In this document: positions 34,346-45,443 of the stretch, piece after piece
Layout of the letters: each line of letters opens with the position of its first letter
How positions within the stretch are numbered: position 1 is the stretch's first letter
From: Ophioderma brevispina
Lineage: Eukaryota; Echinodermata; Ophiuroidea; Amphilepidida; Ophiodermatidae
DNA length: 64,000 nucleotides
Assembly: GCA_023653785.1 (NCBI GenBank)
Contig: JAMKCH010019817.1
Coordinates: forward strand, 1 to 64,000
Direction of reading: 5' to 3'
Program-made: the position numbers and the translations under genes
The notes under the pieces: generated by a model
Told to the model about the DNA's origin: nothing
Database searches by the model: none
What the model saw: the letters and a program-made list of their open reading frames with translations, nothing else

Positions 34346-35330
34346 ACCACCCACACCCACACACATTTCGCACATGAACACTAAAACCGCATCGTCATTC
34401 TCTATATAACAGACTCTCAGTAAAACCAGATAAACACAAGTTATGCGATCATGGTACCAGAACCAAAAGGTCAATTTGAAAGTCCACATGCGGTCACTGG
34501 ACGTTGGCATGAGAGATTAGAATGTTACCTTGTAGGCTAAATCTGGAGTTTGAGTAAACACATTTGCATTATCACAGTAGCAGAAAGGGTTATGTCATCT
34601 CCTAAGCCTTCACATGGACGCACAGGTCACCGAACTTGGTAGGAGGGAAGAGAGTATGACCTCAACCTGGGCATCTTTTACGTAACACCATGTGAAAGTT
34701 TGCGGCAGGTTCTTAGTTGAGACCAATTTGGGCCCATTAAAATGAATCCAAACTACCCCCCTCTGGAAAGGCACAACTGGATTCTTATCGGTTATTGATC
34801 GTTACCTTTTCATAGGGGGGTATAGATTATCTGGAATAACCCCCCCCCCCTCCCCCCCCATTAACGATTATATAAGTGTCAAAATCTTAACTTTTTGGCC
34901 ATGAAAACTTTGTTTCAAAATCAAAATTTAAAAAAAATGACGATTCAGAAGAAAAAGGGCGTGGGACTGTAACTCTCAGTAAAACCAGCTAAACACAGTT
35001 AATATGCGACACGGTACCCAAACCAAAAGGTCAATTTGAAAAAGTGCCACACGCGGTCACTGGACTTTGGCACGAGAGATTAGATGTTACCTGTAGGCTA
35101 AATCTAAATCTGGAGTTTGAGTAAACAAAATGTGGGTTGGCGATTATCACAGTAGTCAGAAAGGGTTTGAGGTCACTCCTAAGCCGTCACATGAACGGCA
35201 GCAGGTCACCGAACTTGGTAAGGAGAGAATAGAGTAATGGACCGGCTAACCTGGGCTGCATCTATATGGTTCAAACAAGTTACGTAACACCGGTCGAAGT
35301 TTTGCGGCACGTGCTTAGTCTGTCCCCGTC

Positions 35331-38000
35331 CGTATTACCGGTATTAACTAATACCGATGGAAATTAAAAAAAACAAATCCCCTAATTCCCCCCTCACGCT
35401 ATTGTACTATTTGTAATCGTCTCCACATGCTGTCGGACATAATCCCTTTAGGTCAAATCTTCACACACTCTAATATGCAGTATAACAGGTTCCTTACCTT
35501 GTTTTTGGTTAAAACTGGTCCAGTTAAGTCCGACAGAGCGCACGGTCGTGCATGTCCACCCGTCACTTTTACTATATACCGGTAGTAAATTTTCCGACCG
35601 GACTTACCCGCTCTTCTTTCGGCATCAAATCGTCGGACTTAAAGCCTAATTAAGTAAGTCCGATAGAGTGCGTTCAACAAGGCAAATTTATATCAAACAC
35701 TTAACAAGATCGTTTATGTCCGGTATTAAGGACTTATGTCCGACCGCATGTGAGACAATTACAATAGGGTACAATAGGCATGAGGGGATTCTTGGAGTTG
35801 GTTTTTTTAATTCCATCGTACTTAGTTAATACCGGTACTAACGTCGTTGGACACGACTTTAGTTGAGCAATTGGGCCATTACCAATGAAATCCATACCTA
35901 CCCTATGGAAGCAAACTGAAATTCTAATCGGTTATTGACGTTGCCTTCCATGGGGGGGGGGTATTGAATTTATCTGGAATAGCCGCAATGGGAGTACGCA
36001 ATACGATGTACGTGATTTCCAGGGCGATGCGGGGAGTGTCCAATGATGGTCTTGGATGACGATGAACGCTGGTACCTGGTGGGGACCAGATGTATGGATG
36101 TATAGGGCGCCTGTGGTAAGTGAATACCTCTGTTTTCAATAGGATATCCAACCGGACGCAATTTCATCGAGTCAAACATTCGAACGTGTAGCAAGGTATA
36201 TTTTGTAGTTTTGTTTTAAAATCTGAAACCTAAGCCCAATCCCTACTATTACAAGAGATCATAAAGTCTTCCTGATGTTATACATATCCAGTTTTAACAC
36301 ATTCCCAACACTTCACTGGCAAGCCATATCTGGGGTGCATCGGCTTGAATCACCAAACGTGAATATACTTACGCAAGCGTGGTATCAGACGATTGTTACA
36401 AAAGAGTTGGGTAGGGTTTGGGTTGGGAAGCCCCCCCCCCCCCATTATGGCGGATACAATTCTGCCATCATTTGGCTGGCGGATTTGTCTATAGTTTACC
36501 GTTACTATACCTCAGCTTCCAGTCCGCCTATATAAATACATTCGGACTGTGTCTCGCCGGTCAATTCGCACGTGGCGAAAGAGGACCTATCAGAAAAATT
36601 CTATTCTCGAATATTTTTTACAAATGCTGCAATACTTGCACCAACCTGTGATGCGCTCCCTCCTTTGTTAATTATCCCTCACTTTTGTATCTAATCACAT
36701 CTCCACTGGAATTGCCTCATTTCGCTCTATTTGTGGCGCGAGTTTGCAAGCGAAACGATCAGGTGTTGTTGTTCTTTGAAGCGCTGACAGCTACTGACCT
36801 CTATTACAGGTCATGCTTTGAAGTACAGTTACAGCGAACGGCGGTCCTTGTTAAGAGTAAGTACGTATATCCTGGTTTTTAAAATTAAAAAAGGAAAGTT
36901 GGCGTTAAAATTGAAACCAGCGGTTTTGACAATGCTCAAGTATTGTAATAATAACCGAACGGCATTGTGGGGAAAAGGGATACGGCCCGTAGCAATTGCG
37001 TGCCTTACTTTTCAGTAGGAACGCCAGTGGCATTACTACTTCCGTTAATTTTACGGTATGGGGCCCCCGATTTGACGTCACACAATTTTAAATCCAAGCG
37101 TCAAGATTTAGGAGTGCGAGCCTACGAATAACAAATTAAAAAAATCGCTATGACAGATAATTAACTTTTTTTCGGTTCAATTATGTAACTTAACGCACGT
37201 ATATAAGAACCAACTTTGATTTCCCGAAAATTCAAATTGGTAGAGATATGTGAATTCCGTGCCATAAAATTAAAGCTAAACAAGCCGAAAATACGTACCA
37301 AAATGGGCGAAAATCAGAGTCACGAACAACAAAAGAACATATTTAGGCCCATGCAGAATTTCGCCATCTAACGAAAAATGCTACAGAGTTTAGATCTTGA
37401 ATGTACATTGTTTGTCTGAAAAAATTGGGTGAATTAAATGGCATGTTAAGACGGCCATTCGCATGTTGTTGTTTTCGACCTTACAGGTGTTGCATGTTGC
37501 GTGACAATGACACGCAAACATGACGCAGTGTTACGAACCTCGTGCATAAACGAAAGACCGAGCATTTACTTTGTTGTTTTGGAACTTTCAGAAGGAAAAT
37601 AGGTGGTTAAGTTGAAATTAGTAATTTAAAAAAAGAAAAAACCTAAAAAATTAAAAAAGAAATGCACTCTAAAAGATATGAAAAAAAAGTAATGATGACT
37701 GAATGATGACTGCATTGCAATCCCCAAGCTTTCTAGTGAAACAATCAATTAAGCCAATACGAATAAAGCCACTGATTCTACACAGATCAGTGAATAAAGC
37801 CCCAGAACCCCCAATTCAACCTGTGCTATTGGGGGATTATTTCGTGAAGTTGCAGTTGAAGGTGAAAAGACCCCACCGCAAAATTTCGCCTACTCCTTAA
37901 GATTCCACACCAAATGAGAATCAGGAAAAAATCATAAATTCTGATGTAACAAACAATATACCTAATATTTCATCTTTTTCTGAGCTGGCATGTAGCAGAG
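35331..38000. other. Non-coding region
   Basis: The motif AAGTCCGA(C/T)AGAG(C/T)GC recurs at 35,526 and 35,650, with TACCGGTATTA palindromes around 35,340 and 35,820. A copy of the tandem-duplication start lies at 35,874-35,985. The frames at 35,924-37,900 show no motif. Confidence 0.4.
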
Positions 38001-38105
38001 GTGATAAAAAAAATACCGCCCTTGGCAAGGCTCCGAACCGTAATCTCCGGCCTTACTGAAAGTGCGCTTGCTACTGAGGTAAACCGGTGTCCACATGCAA
38101 GAACT
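38001..38105 (-). mobile_element. Possible tRNA-derived SINE head
   Basis: The minus strand reads TACCTCAGTAGCAAGCGCAC (A-box-like) and, about 30 bp on, GGTTCGGAGCC (B-box-like). Spacing and order fit a pol III internal promoter. Stems do not pair well enough for a functional tRNA. Confidence 0.35.
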
Positions 38106-39918
38106 GCAGAATCCGATAGATCAACTCTATAGGTATATGTTGCTCTATCTGTCAAATATCATTTTGACAACGGTGTTTTCATCTGGCATTTCCTACAAGT
38201 ACGGTCTTGCCATCGGATATCTCCTATCAGAAGATAAATATACCAATAATTTTACTTCATCATGCTAAAAATGAGTCATTCATTTGGATAAGATGCACAT
38301 TCGCATGTACTTGAAAAATGTAAACATTGCAAAATTCTGCTGAAGTTTGACAGCATGATCAGGCTAAAATTTCCCTTTATCGACTTTGGAGAAAGCCGAT
38401 TGAAACATTGTATATTTAATAAACAATATACATATCTAGACTAATTCACGAGTCTGTGGGAATAATTGGACCTCTCCTGTGTTAATAATTAATCATTAAA
38501 TTGCTAATGAATCCGCGCGAAAAAATATCGTCCCTCGTACCCACGAGTGCTCTTGCCGCTCACCAAAGTTCTAACCCTTAAAAATTGACCTTTAACGGCT
38601 ATATGCGTCGTTGGCGTTCCTACTGGTTTGCCGTGTTTGCGAGCACCGAGTAACCCGACAAAAACGTTTAATTTTCTCGCTAGTTCTATAGGTTCAAGAC
38701 CCAATTTACGATACATATTCAAACAAACATAGTACGGAACCCTCTGATGCAGAAAATCCTCCAATAGAGACCCCTTCGTTTTTCCGGAGAGATGTGTGAG
38801 ATTTAGTTTTCATTTGCATACATTCGCAATGACGGACTGATAACATATAATCTCTCGCGCAGTACTAATTAGATAATATCTTTCGCAGTTTTGTGACACA
38901 GACTATACACTTACGTTACCGGACCGCCGTACGTTACAATGTAGAAGATACAAATCATGTAGGCCACATTTCACATCAATAAACTATCACAAGAACTTTG
39001 ACATGAAACATTACTTACTCACAGAAGCACTATGGAGGTCATTTTTTTATGTAAAATTACTTTCAATGTAATTATATCACCTCACTGACATTTGTACAGC
39101 CCATTTGGACATTCAATGAACAATTGTCACAATTAAAATAAGAGACATTGACTTCCGGACACCACCATAAGAGCGTTTAACAGGTATAAGAAAAACAACA
39201 AAATAATCCCTTCAAATACATTGAAATCAGGTAAGCGCGCAATTTTAAAACCAAAAAAATGAATAACACATTTTATTTTTGACAAGGGGTATACTTTTGT
39301 GACTTTGCCCCCTGCACTGTGACCTGCTGCCTATATCAACTAACAACAGAATGTCCGAATATTGTTTTTATTTGTTGCTGCTGAAAAATTGGCCAAATTT
39401 ACGCTCCCAGAAGTCAAAAAAACTCTAAACTGAAGGACTTATAACAGACATGAGAGTCCATACATTGCATCGCTGTCAAATTTGGAAGGTCATGTCAGGT
39501 CAAAATTTTTGGGTAAAATGAACTTTCAATTCTGAGAGTTCTCACGAAAATCCATATCGTGGGAAAAGTGTGAGACAAGCCTATTCACCTCTTACAACAC
39601 CTGAAATGACCTTTGAAAGACTAGAACAGAAAAAAACTAAACGCGGACGTGTCGACAACTATAAAATTACTTTTTCAAGCACAACAAGTGGCCTCCACTA
39701 CACACGAGAACCACAAGCAAATACATAGAAAAAATATGAATAGCAGGATTTCGAGGACACAAAGGAAAGAATGCCCAAACTGACAACATGGAACCTTTAT
39801 TGTTCAGTTTATCTTTTCACGTTTTTTGCCCTTTTGTTACTATAGTGGAGAACTATCGTCAATCTGCCAATTTTTCCTCCTACCTAAGTGTGTTTATTTT
39901 TCCTCCTCGCCCTTATAG
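38106..39918. other. Non-coding, up to the first LDLa exon
   Basis: An 86-codon minus-strand frame (38,504-38,764) is rich in basic residues but unrecognised. The rest is AT-rich intron-like sequence ending in the pyrimidine tract before TTATAG. Confidence 0.4.
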
Positions 39919-40032
39919 AATGTAGCGAACCCGACTATCGCTGTGAGGACGGAGCTGTGTGTATACTCGAAGGAGAGATGTGCGATGGTGTAGTACAGTG
40001 CCCCAGTGGTGAAGATGAAATCAACTGCCCTG
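39919..40032 (+). CDS. LDL-receptor class A module exon 1
   Basis: Acceptor CCCTTATAG, donor G|GTGAGC, 114 bp, phase 1 at both ends and unbroken. It reads ECSEPDYRCEDGAVCILEGE, then MCDGVVQCPSGEDEINCPG. Six cysteines are present with the calcium-cage pattern CDG...C..GEDE..C, so the domain can fold and bind Ca2+ as known for LDLa repeats. Symmetrical phase-1 exons are the rule for shuffled extracellular modules. The in-frame MCLFFLLAL just upstream is the translated pyrimidine tract, not a second signal peptide. A foldback element starts 38 bp after the donor. Confidence 0.92.
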
Positions 40033-40070
40033 GTGAGCCTGACAACAATAGAAATATTTACAGACTAACC

Positions 40071-40615
40071 TTAAAGGGACATAATGGCATGAAAAAAAAT
40101 GACATAATGAAAAGGACCCTTACTGAAATCACTTCCACGAGTTTGAAAACAATTTGGATGTTTACATTCTGTACAAACAGTAAAAACAGGAAGAGTTACA
40201 AGGGGAGGTGGCAGTTTGTGGCAATTTCTGGAACAGAAAAGCAAGGTGTTCATATCCCTGACAGAATTTACAGTGCATGTTTTGCGACACAATTCAAAAG
40301 CATTCAGACCGGGATTCAGGCATTGCACTTTAGGCTTGTAGTAAGATATTGATCTGGCAAGTGAAAGATGGATTAGCCGGTATTAGCACATATACAATAG
40401 CAATGGTCTGTGAGCTGATGACAACATGCTTTTCAAGTTTGGTAAATGCTGGCAGTATAATTGTTCCAGAAATTGCCACAAACTGCCACCCCCTCCCCCC
40501 GGAACCCTTCCTGTTTTTTTCAGAATGTAAACATCCAAATTGTTTTCAAACTCTTGGAAGTGATTTCAGTAAGGGTACTTTTCATTATGTCAAGTTTTTT
40601 CATACCATCAGCGGA
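40071..40615. mobile_element. Foldback MITE with ~170-bp arms
   Basis: The left arm (TTAAAGGGACATAATGG, AAAAGGACCCTTACTGAAAT, AACAATTTGGATGTTTACAT, GGAGGTGGCAGTTTGTGGCA) is the reverse complement, with about one difference per ten bases, of 40,450-40,615. It lies directly behind the LDLa exon. The 112-codon frames within it are by-products of the inverted repeat. Confidence 0.85.
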
Positions 40616-41877
40616 GCCAGTAACGAAACTATTCAAACTAAAACAAACAAATACTACAAGTACTTCCACATGTTTGAAATTCATTAGATTTTCAGCTTAC
40701 AAGTGAAAAACAGCTGCTGGAGATATGGCTAAATTTTGGCTTATTTTATTCGACTCCTAGCTGATGACAGTGACATAACTGTCACCATTCGAAACTTTGA
40801 ATGCATACTCTTCCCCTTGGAAGGTGGTATGTGCCACTATTTTTTTCTTTCTATATTTAGTGCATTTGATAATCTGTCATTTAACTGGAGTCTTTTGATG
40901 GCTGATTTAGGCATTTTATTCCGACGTTCAGTGTCGTACGTAACTTTGTATGGTCAAGCGACGATTTTAACCTACTGATTTTGTTCATGTGACAAGCAAG
41001 TTTCTTAAGGACGTTGTTTAGAAATTGCACGTCTATATCTCAACATCTCATAAAGTTGTTAGCTCTCCTTGATGAAAAGAAGGAAACATCACATAATGTT
41101 CCTTGCTGAATGTCTTTGGCTCAACGCATGGTTTAACTTGTACCAAAGTTATGTGTTTCTTATAAACACCTTTCTAAATCATGGGGTGGGTTCGGTCAAG
41201 TTGGCTTAACTTCAACAATCCTTAGCCGATCGACGCAAATGAGGTGTCCAATACGCGTAAATAAATAACACTGCTCTCCATTATACTCCCATAATTTGTA
41301 ATACGATGTATCGTTTTTGAACTTGACAAATTTTCAGGGGTGGGAAGTTACTTTTGGGTTTGTTTTATTTTTTTTGAAGAGGCTGCAATGTACAGAAAAC
41401 CCATTAAAAACTGTCAAATTATAAATCTAATCCCATTACATGTTTTATGCCCCACACAGCTAAAGCAAAAGCGGTTGTATCATTTACCCGCAATATATTT
41501 GGACGACAGTTTGAACTTACACCGCATCCGTCACAATTTATTTCTCCAAAGCAATACTTGGGGTCAAAATCTCATATAATCATGCCAACTTGTCCCGGAG
41601 GGCAAGCAAATTTTTCAATTCTTTGTTATTCCGCAACTTGACATTGGCAATTATTTGAAAGAATGCATTCTGACCTTTGTTACACATAACATAACAATGC
41701 TTGAATTATCAAATCTGTCAGTTTTTTTCCAGAAATTGTCATTGAACTACGGTTTCTTTTATTTCGAATACACCCTTTAATTGTCAAAGGCTGGAAGTAC
41801 GTCTCAGTTAAACTTTTTAAAACTATTGTTTCTCATATTTTTCAACAGGAAAATATATTGTATTAGATTTGAACAGA
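40616..41877. other. Intron sequence, nothing recognised
   Basis: AT-rich. Short frames only, no splice-bounded cysteine-rich module. Confidence 0.45.
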
Positions 41878-42581
41878 TTAAAGGGGGATGACCTGATTTA
41901 AGATCTCACTTTCTCTTGATATAATGGCCTTCACCCCAAATCCCATCTATAAGTTTCGCGCCGATATTTCAACCCGTTTGTATGAGAGCTAAAACGTGAT
42001 GTTTGTAAATCCCCATAGAGTACTGTAAAAGTCACGCTGAACTCAGATTTCGAAATATTAAGTTTTTGTGTAAGAATTAAAAATAGTTCACTATCACTAA
42101 AGATAGCAACCTAAAATGCACAATTCCCGAAATTTGAGATCATCGTGTTTTTCCCACGTTTTGATGCAGTAAAACATTTATGACTGTTTAGTAATACGTC
42201 CCATAGTATACTGTTATAACAAAATTTCCGGATCCGGAATTTTATAACCTAGTTGTGATTTTCTATATGAAGGAATTCGATTTAAGAAAGCTTAGCATTT
42301 CACACAGTGATTAGTAATGGACAAGCATATGTACATGCAAAAAAATCGCTTTTTTTGGACTGAGGGCGCCTCAGGAATCTCTGAGTCAGCCTTTAATATT
42401 GGTCGATCAAATGGGGCATATTTTCGCTCATAACATTCCAAACCAACTCCTTTCAGCCTTAAGATTTCACAGGTAAATGAGAAAATAGTACCTTTCTCCA
42501 GACACCAAACTTGGGACAACTTTCTGTAAAATCTGTGGTCCCTTGGGACGATGCTGTTCGTGATTGGCCTGGGACCTTTAA
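41878..42581 (-). mobile_element. MITE, GGGCCAT/TTAA family, inverted copy with a nested MITE
   Basis: TTAAAGGGGGATGACCTGAT at the left and CTGGGACCTTTAA at the right. The blocks TAAGTTTCGCGCCGATATTT and CATAACATTCCAAACCAA are reverse complements of those in 33,231-34,140. It is split by the AAGGCTGA-family element at 42,032-42,393 at a different internal position from the 33-kb copy. Confidence 0.85.
42032..42393. mobile_element. MITE, AAGGCTGA family, nested
   Basis: Ends GTCACGCTGAACTCAGATTT and GGAATCTCTGAGTCAGCCTT. It has the central palindrome TTTCCGGATCCGGAATTT and a GAGGGCGCCTC block, as in 21,452-21,808. Confidence 0.8.
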
Positions 42582-42823
42582 ATGCGTTTACCATTGGGAT
42601 AGCAGATTGAAAAATTTCATATCACAACTACAATTCCAGTTCCGAGACTGCAACTCAAAATTAATTTAAAAAATAATATAAATGCGACCGACAATTTCAG
42701 TTTTTATTCGTACACATCTACCAAAAATACAAAAAGATCCACCACTCCGACTGCTAACATTTTCCCAGATATTAGTTCTTGTGTTGTTGAAATACGGCAT
42801 TGCCTTGATCATTTACTTAACAG

Positions 42824-42930
42824 TTCCAATGTGTATGAATGACACCTGTAGGAACGGAGGTAGTTGCATTAGATACGAGGAAGGACCCGTTGTGTATTTT
42901 CCTACTTGGTGGCACGGGGATCTAACAATT
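42824..42930 (+). CDS. EGF-like module exon (frame-broken)
   Basis: Acceptor TTACTTAACAG, phase 1, donor T|GTGAGC. It reads VPMCMNDTCRNGGSCIRYEE, which has the EGF spacing C-x4-C-x5-C with the NGG turn. After a one-base shift near 42,885 it reads RCVFSYLVARG and NNCE, supplying later cysteines. One of the six (C5 of C.C) is read as Phe in the plain sequence. One or two indels therefore lie in this exon. No calcium-binding D-x-D/N-E start is evident. Confidence 0.6.
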
Positions 42931-43104
42931 GTGAGCGAAGTTTCTGTTTGTTTCTTTGAAAAGTTTCCAACACTTGTTTTAAACACAAGCATACGTCTCT
43001 CCACACATGTCTAAGTTTTTCTAGTCTTTCTTACGCTAACCTGCAACCTAAAATGATTTAGGTGTTTCATCATCTGGTCGATATGATCTGCTAGTGCCGC
43101 TCTG

Positions 43105-43466
43105 CACTGTTAAAGAAAAATTTCCGTAAATTTACGGAAATTTCGGGCATCAGTATTTCCAGTCATGTTTAGTAGGGTAATTTACCAGAAATTTCTGTCA
43201 ATTCACGGAAATTTTTGCACCAGTTAATTTTACGAAAATTTGTCTCATATTATGGAAAAAATTGTCTTTTAACAGAATTTTTTCCGTCATTTAAAATTAC
43301 GAACCAAAAAAAAGACCGAAATATTCCTGCCAGAAATTTTTGAAAATTTTCCGTAATTAACATTTTCTTTTTTTTTTGTTTTTTATTTTTATGGTTTTTG
43401 TAAAACAGATTTTCCGTAAATTTACGAAAATCTGTTTCTCTTCATTTACGGAATTTTTTAACAGTG
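43105..43466. mobile_element. CACTGTTAAA-family MITE
   Basis: CACTGTTAAAGAAAAATTTC at the left, GAATTTTTTAACAGTG at the right. Multiple TTTCCGTAAATTTACGGAAA-type palindromes inside. Shares the block GCCAGAAATTTTTGA with 8455-8825. TG stands on both sides. Confidence 0.8.
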
Positions 43467-43487
43467 TGTAATGTATTAATATTTATG

Positions 43488-43812
43488 TATCCTGGCTATT
43501 TGTGAGATGAAGATTTTTGTACCCCGAGTACGGGCTATTGTTAGTGAAGATTTTTTTGTACCCCGGTACTGGGCATTTGGTAGATGAAGATTTTTGTACC
43601 CCGGTACTGGCTATTTGGAGATGAAATTTTTTTGTACCCCGAGTACTGGCTATAGTTAGATGAAGCATTTTGTACCCGAGTACGGCTATTTGTGAGCTAA
43701 GATTTTTTGTACCCGAGTACTGGCTATTTGTTAGATGAAGATGTTTTGTACACAGTACTGCTATTGTGAGATGAAGATTTTTTGTACCCCGAGTACTGGC
43801 TATTTTTGAGGT
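43488..43812. repeat. ~40-bp minisatellite, left array
   Basis: About eight degenerate copies of a unit containing AGATGAAGATTTTTTGTACC and CCGAGTACTGGCTATTTGT. Neighbouring copies differ mainly by one-base indels in T and C runs. Minus-strand frames reading YKNLHLTNSQ-type repeats are artefacts. Confidence 0.92.
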
Positions 43813-45072
43813 CGGGTCCAACCCCCTTCCACCTCTCCCTCATCCCCCACTCCTCCCCCTCCGCTCTATCCCCTCCCCCACCCTTGCATCCTAAGCTCGG
43901 CCCCCCCCCCCCACTCCCCCCACCCTCCCCCCCCCCCCCGCTGGCCTGTCTCCTCCCTTCCCCCCCCCCCCCCCATCCCACTCCCGCCACCTCTCCCTCT
44001 CCACCCTCTCCATCCCCCCCCCTCATCCTCGCCCTTTCCCATTCCCTACCATTCACCACCCCCCCTTCCCAACCCCACCCCCCGCGCTCCTTTCTCCCCC
44101 CCCCTACCGTACCCCATCCTACTTAGCTTTATCCACCTCTTCACCCTATCCCTTCTCATCACCAACCACCCCCCTCACCTCCTCCACACTTTCTCCTACT
44201 CTTTGACATCGCCTTTACCACCCTCCCACCGTACCCCCCCTGCCATACCCTTCTCTTCTATTTCGCCCTATCCTCTAACCCGGCCCCCCTTCCCCCCCAG
44301 TTCCCCCCCCCCTCCCAGCCCCCCCCTCCACCTCCCGCCACTTCGTCCCTCCCCTCTCCCCTACCCCACCAAGCGCTCCACCTTCCTTCCCCCTACCCCT
44401 CCCCCTCCTCTCTAACTCCCTCTCTCTCCGACCTCCTTTTCCCCCCATCCCCCTCCACCCCTTCCTCCTCCCCCCCGCACCTTCCTCACACCTTCTCTAC
44501 CCATCCTTCTCCCCCCACATACTCTCCATACTTCCCCCAGTATCCCTGTCCCTGCCCCCCTTCTTCCCCCCCCCCCCCACTTCCACCCCCCCCACCCCCC
44601 ACTACCCCCCTCCCCATCAGACTCCCTTCCCCCCCAACCTTGGTGTTCCCCCTACCTCCCCAACCCATACCTTATATCCCCTTCCCATCCTCCCCCCTCT
44701 CCCTAGCTTTCATCTCAGGCCACAACACCCCTCTCCTCCCACCCCCCTCTTCCACCGCCACCTCCCCTCCACTCCCAACCCACCCGCCCCCATCACCCTC
44801 CCTCACCCCCTCTCTCTCCTCTCTTACTTCCCCTCTCTATGCCCCCGTCCCTTCCTCCCCCTCACATTTACATCCCTTCTACCCCCTCTATCTTCCCATT
44901 TACGCCCCTCACCGACACACCTATTCCTTCCCCTCCCGCGCCCCCACGTTCCCCCCCCCCAATCCCTATCCCCCCCCCCCCCCTCCTCCACATCCCACCA
45001 CCTCGTTTTCCTTCTCCTCCCTTTTACTCCCTTTTCGCCCCTTCCCTCCCCTCCCTTCTTTTTTTTTTTTCG
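43813..45072. repeat. 1.26-kb C-rich polypyrimidine tract
   Basis: The + strand is almost pure C and T, with scattered A and very few G, in irregular CCCCTCC/CCCACC patterns, and it is flanked by halves of one minisatellite. All proline/serine-rich frames here arise from composition and are not called as genes. Confidence 0.9.
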
Positions 45073-45443
45073 TTAGATGAAGATTTTTTGTACCCCGAGT
45101 ATGGCTATTTGTTAGATGAAGATTTTTCGTACACCGAGTAATGGCTATTTGTAGATGAAGATTTTTGTAACCCCGAGTACTGGACTATTTGTTAGATGAA
45201 AGATTTTTTGTAACCCCGAGTATGGCTATTTGTTAGATGAGATTGTTTGACCCGAGTAATGGCTATTGTTCTAGATGAAGATCTAACTTGTAACCAGATA
45301 ATGGCATTTGTTCAGGATGAAGATTTTTGTACCCCGAGTACTGGCTATTGTTAGATGAAGATTTTGTACCCCGAGTACTGGCTATTTGTGAGATGAAATT
45401 TTTTTGTACCCGAGTACTGGGATTTGTGAGATGAAGATTTTTT
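45073..45443. repeat. ~40-bp minisatellite, right array
   Basis: About nine copies of the same GATGAAGATTTTTTGTACCC...GAGTACTGGCTATTTGT unit, in the same orientation as the left array. Confidence 0.92.

Larger units (their letters stand above)
33126..35330. repeat. Tandem duplication, copy 1 filled with nested MITEs
   Basis: Unit 1 starts GGGCCATTACAAATGAAATC at 33,132, is split by the MITE at 33,231-34,140, and resumes at ACGATTATATAAAGTGTC. Unit 2 (34,728-35,330) reads the same blocks without the MITE: TCGGTTATTGATCGTTACC, then ATTAACGATTATATAAGTG. Both share CAAAAGGTCAATTTGAAA, GAGAGATTAGA and AAGTT(T)TGCGGCA. Unit 1 also has a (CATA)n insertion absent from unit 2. A third partial copy lies at 35,874-35,985. 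Confidence 0.8.

Noticed and set aside
38504..38764. 86-codon minus-strand frame
   Set aside because: No homology recognised, no flanking exon signals.
39888..39918. Signal-peptide-like start MCLFFLLAL before the LDLa module
   Set aside because: It is the translated pyrimidine tract and acceptor of an intron. The exon proper has a phase-1 acceptor at 39,919.
40071..40706. Four overlapping frames of 81-154 codons behind the LDLa exon
   Set aside because: All but the LDLa exon itself are translations of the two arms of the foldback MITE.
43782..45141. Proline/serine-rich open frames on both strands
   Set aside because: They are direct translations of the C/T tract and its G/A complement. Three overlapping frames show the same composition and none has splice or domain support.
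43488..45443. CRISPR-like repeat array
   Set aside because: Units abut without unique spacers and vary by indels, so it is a minisatellite; the genome is clearly animal.
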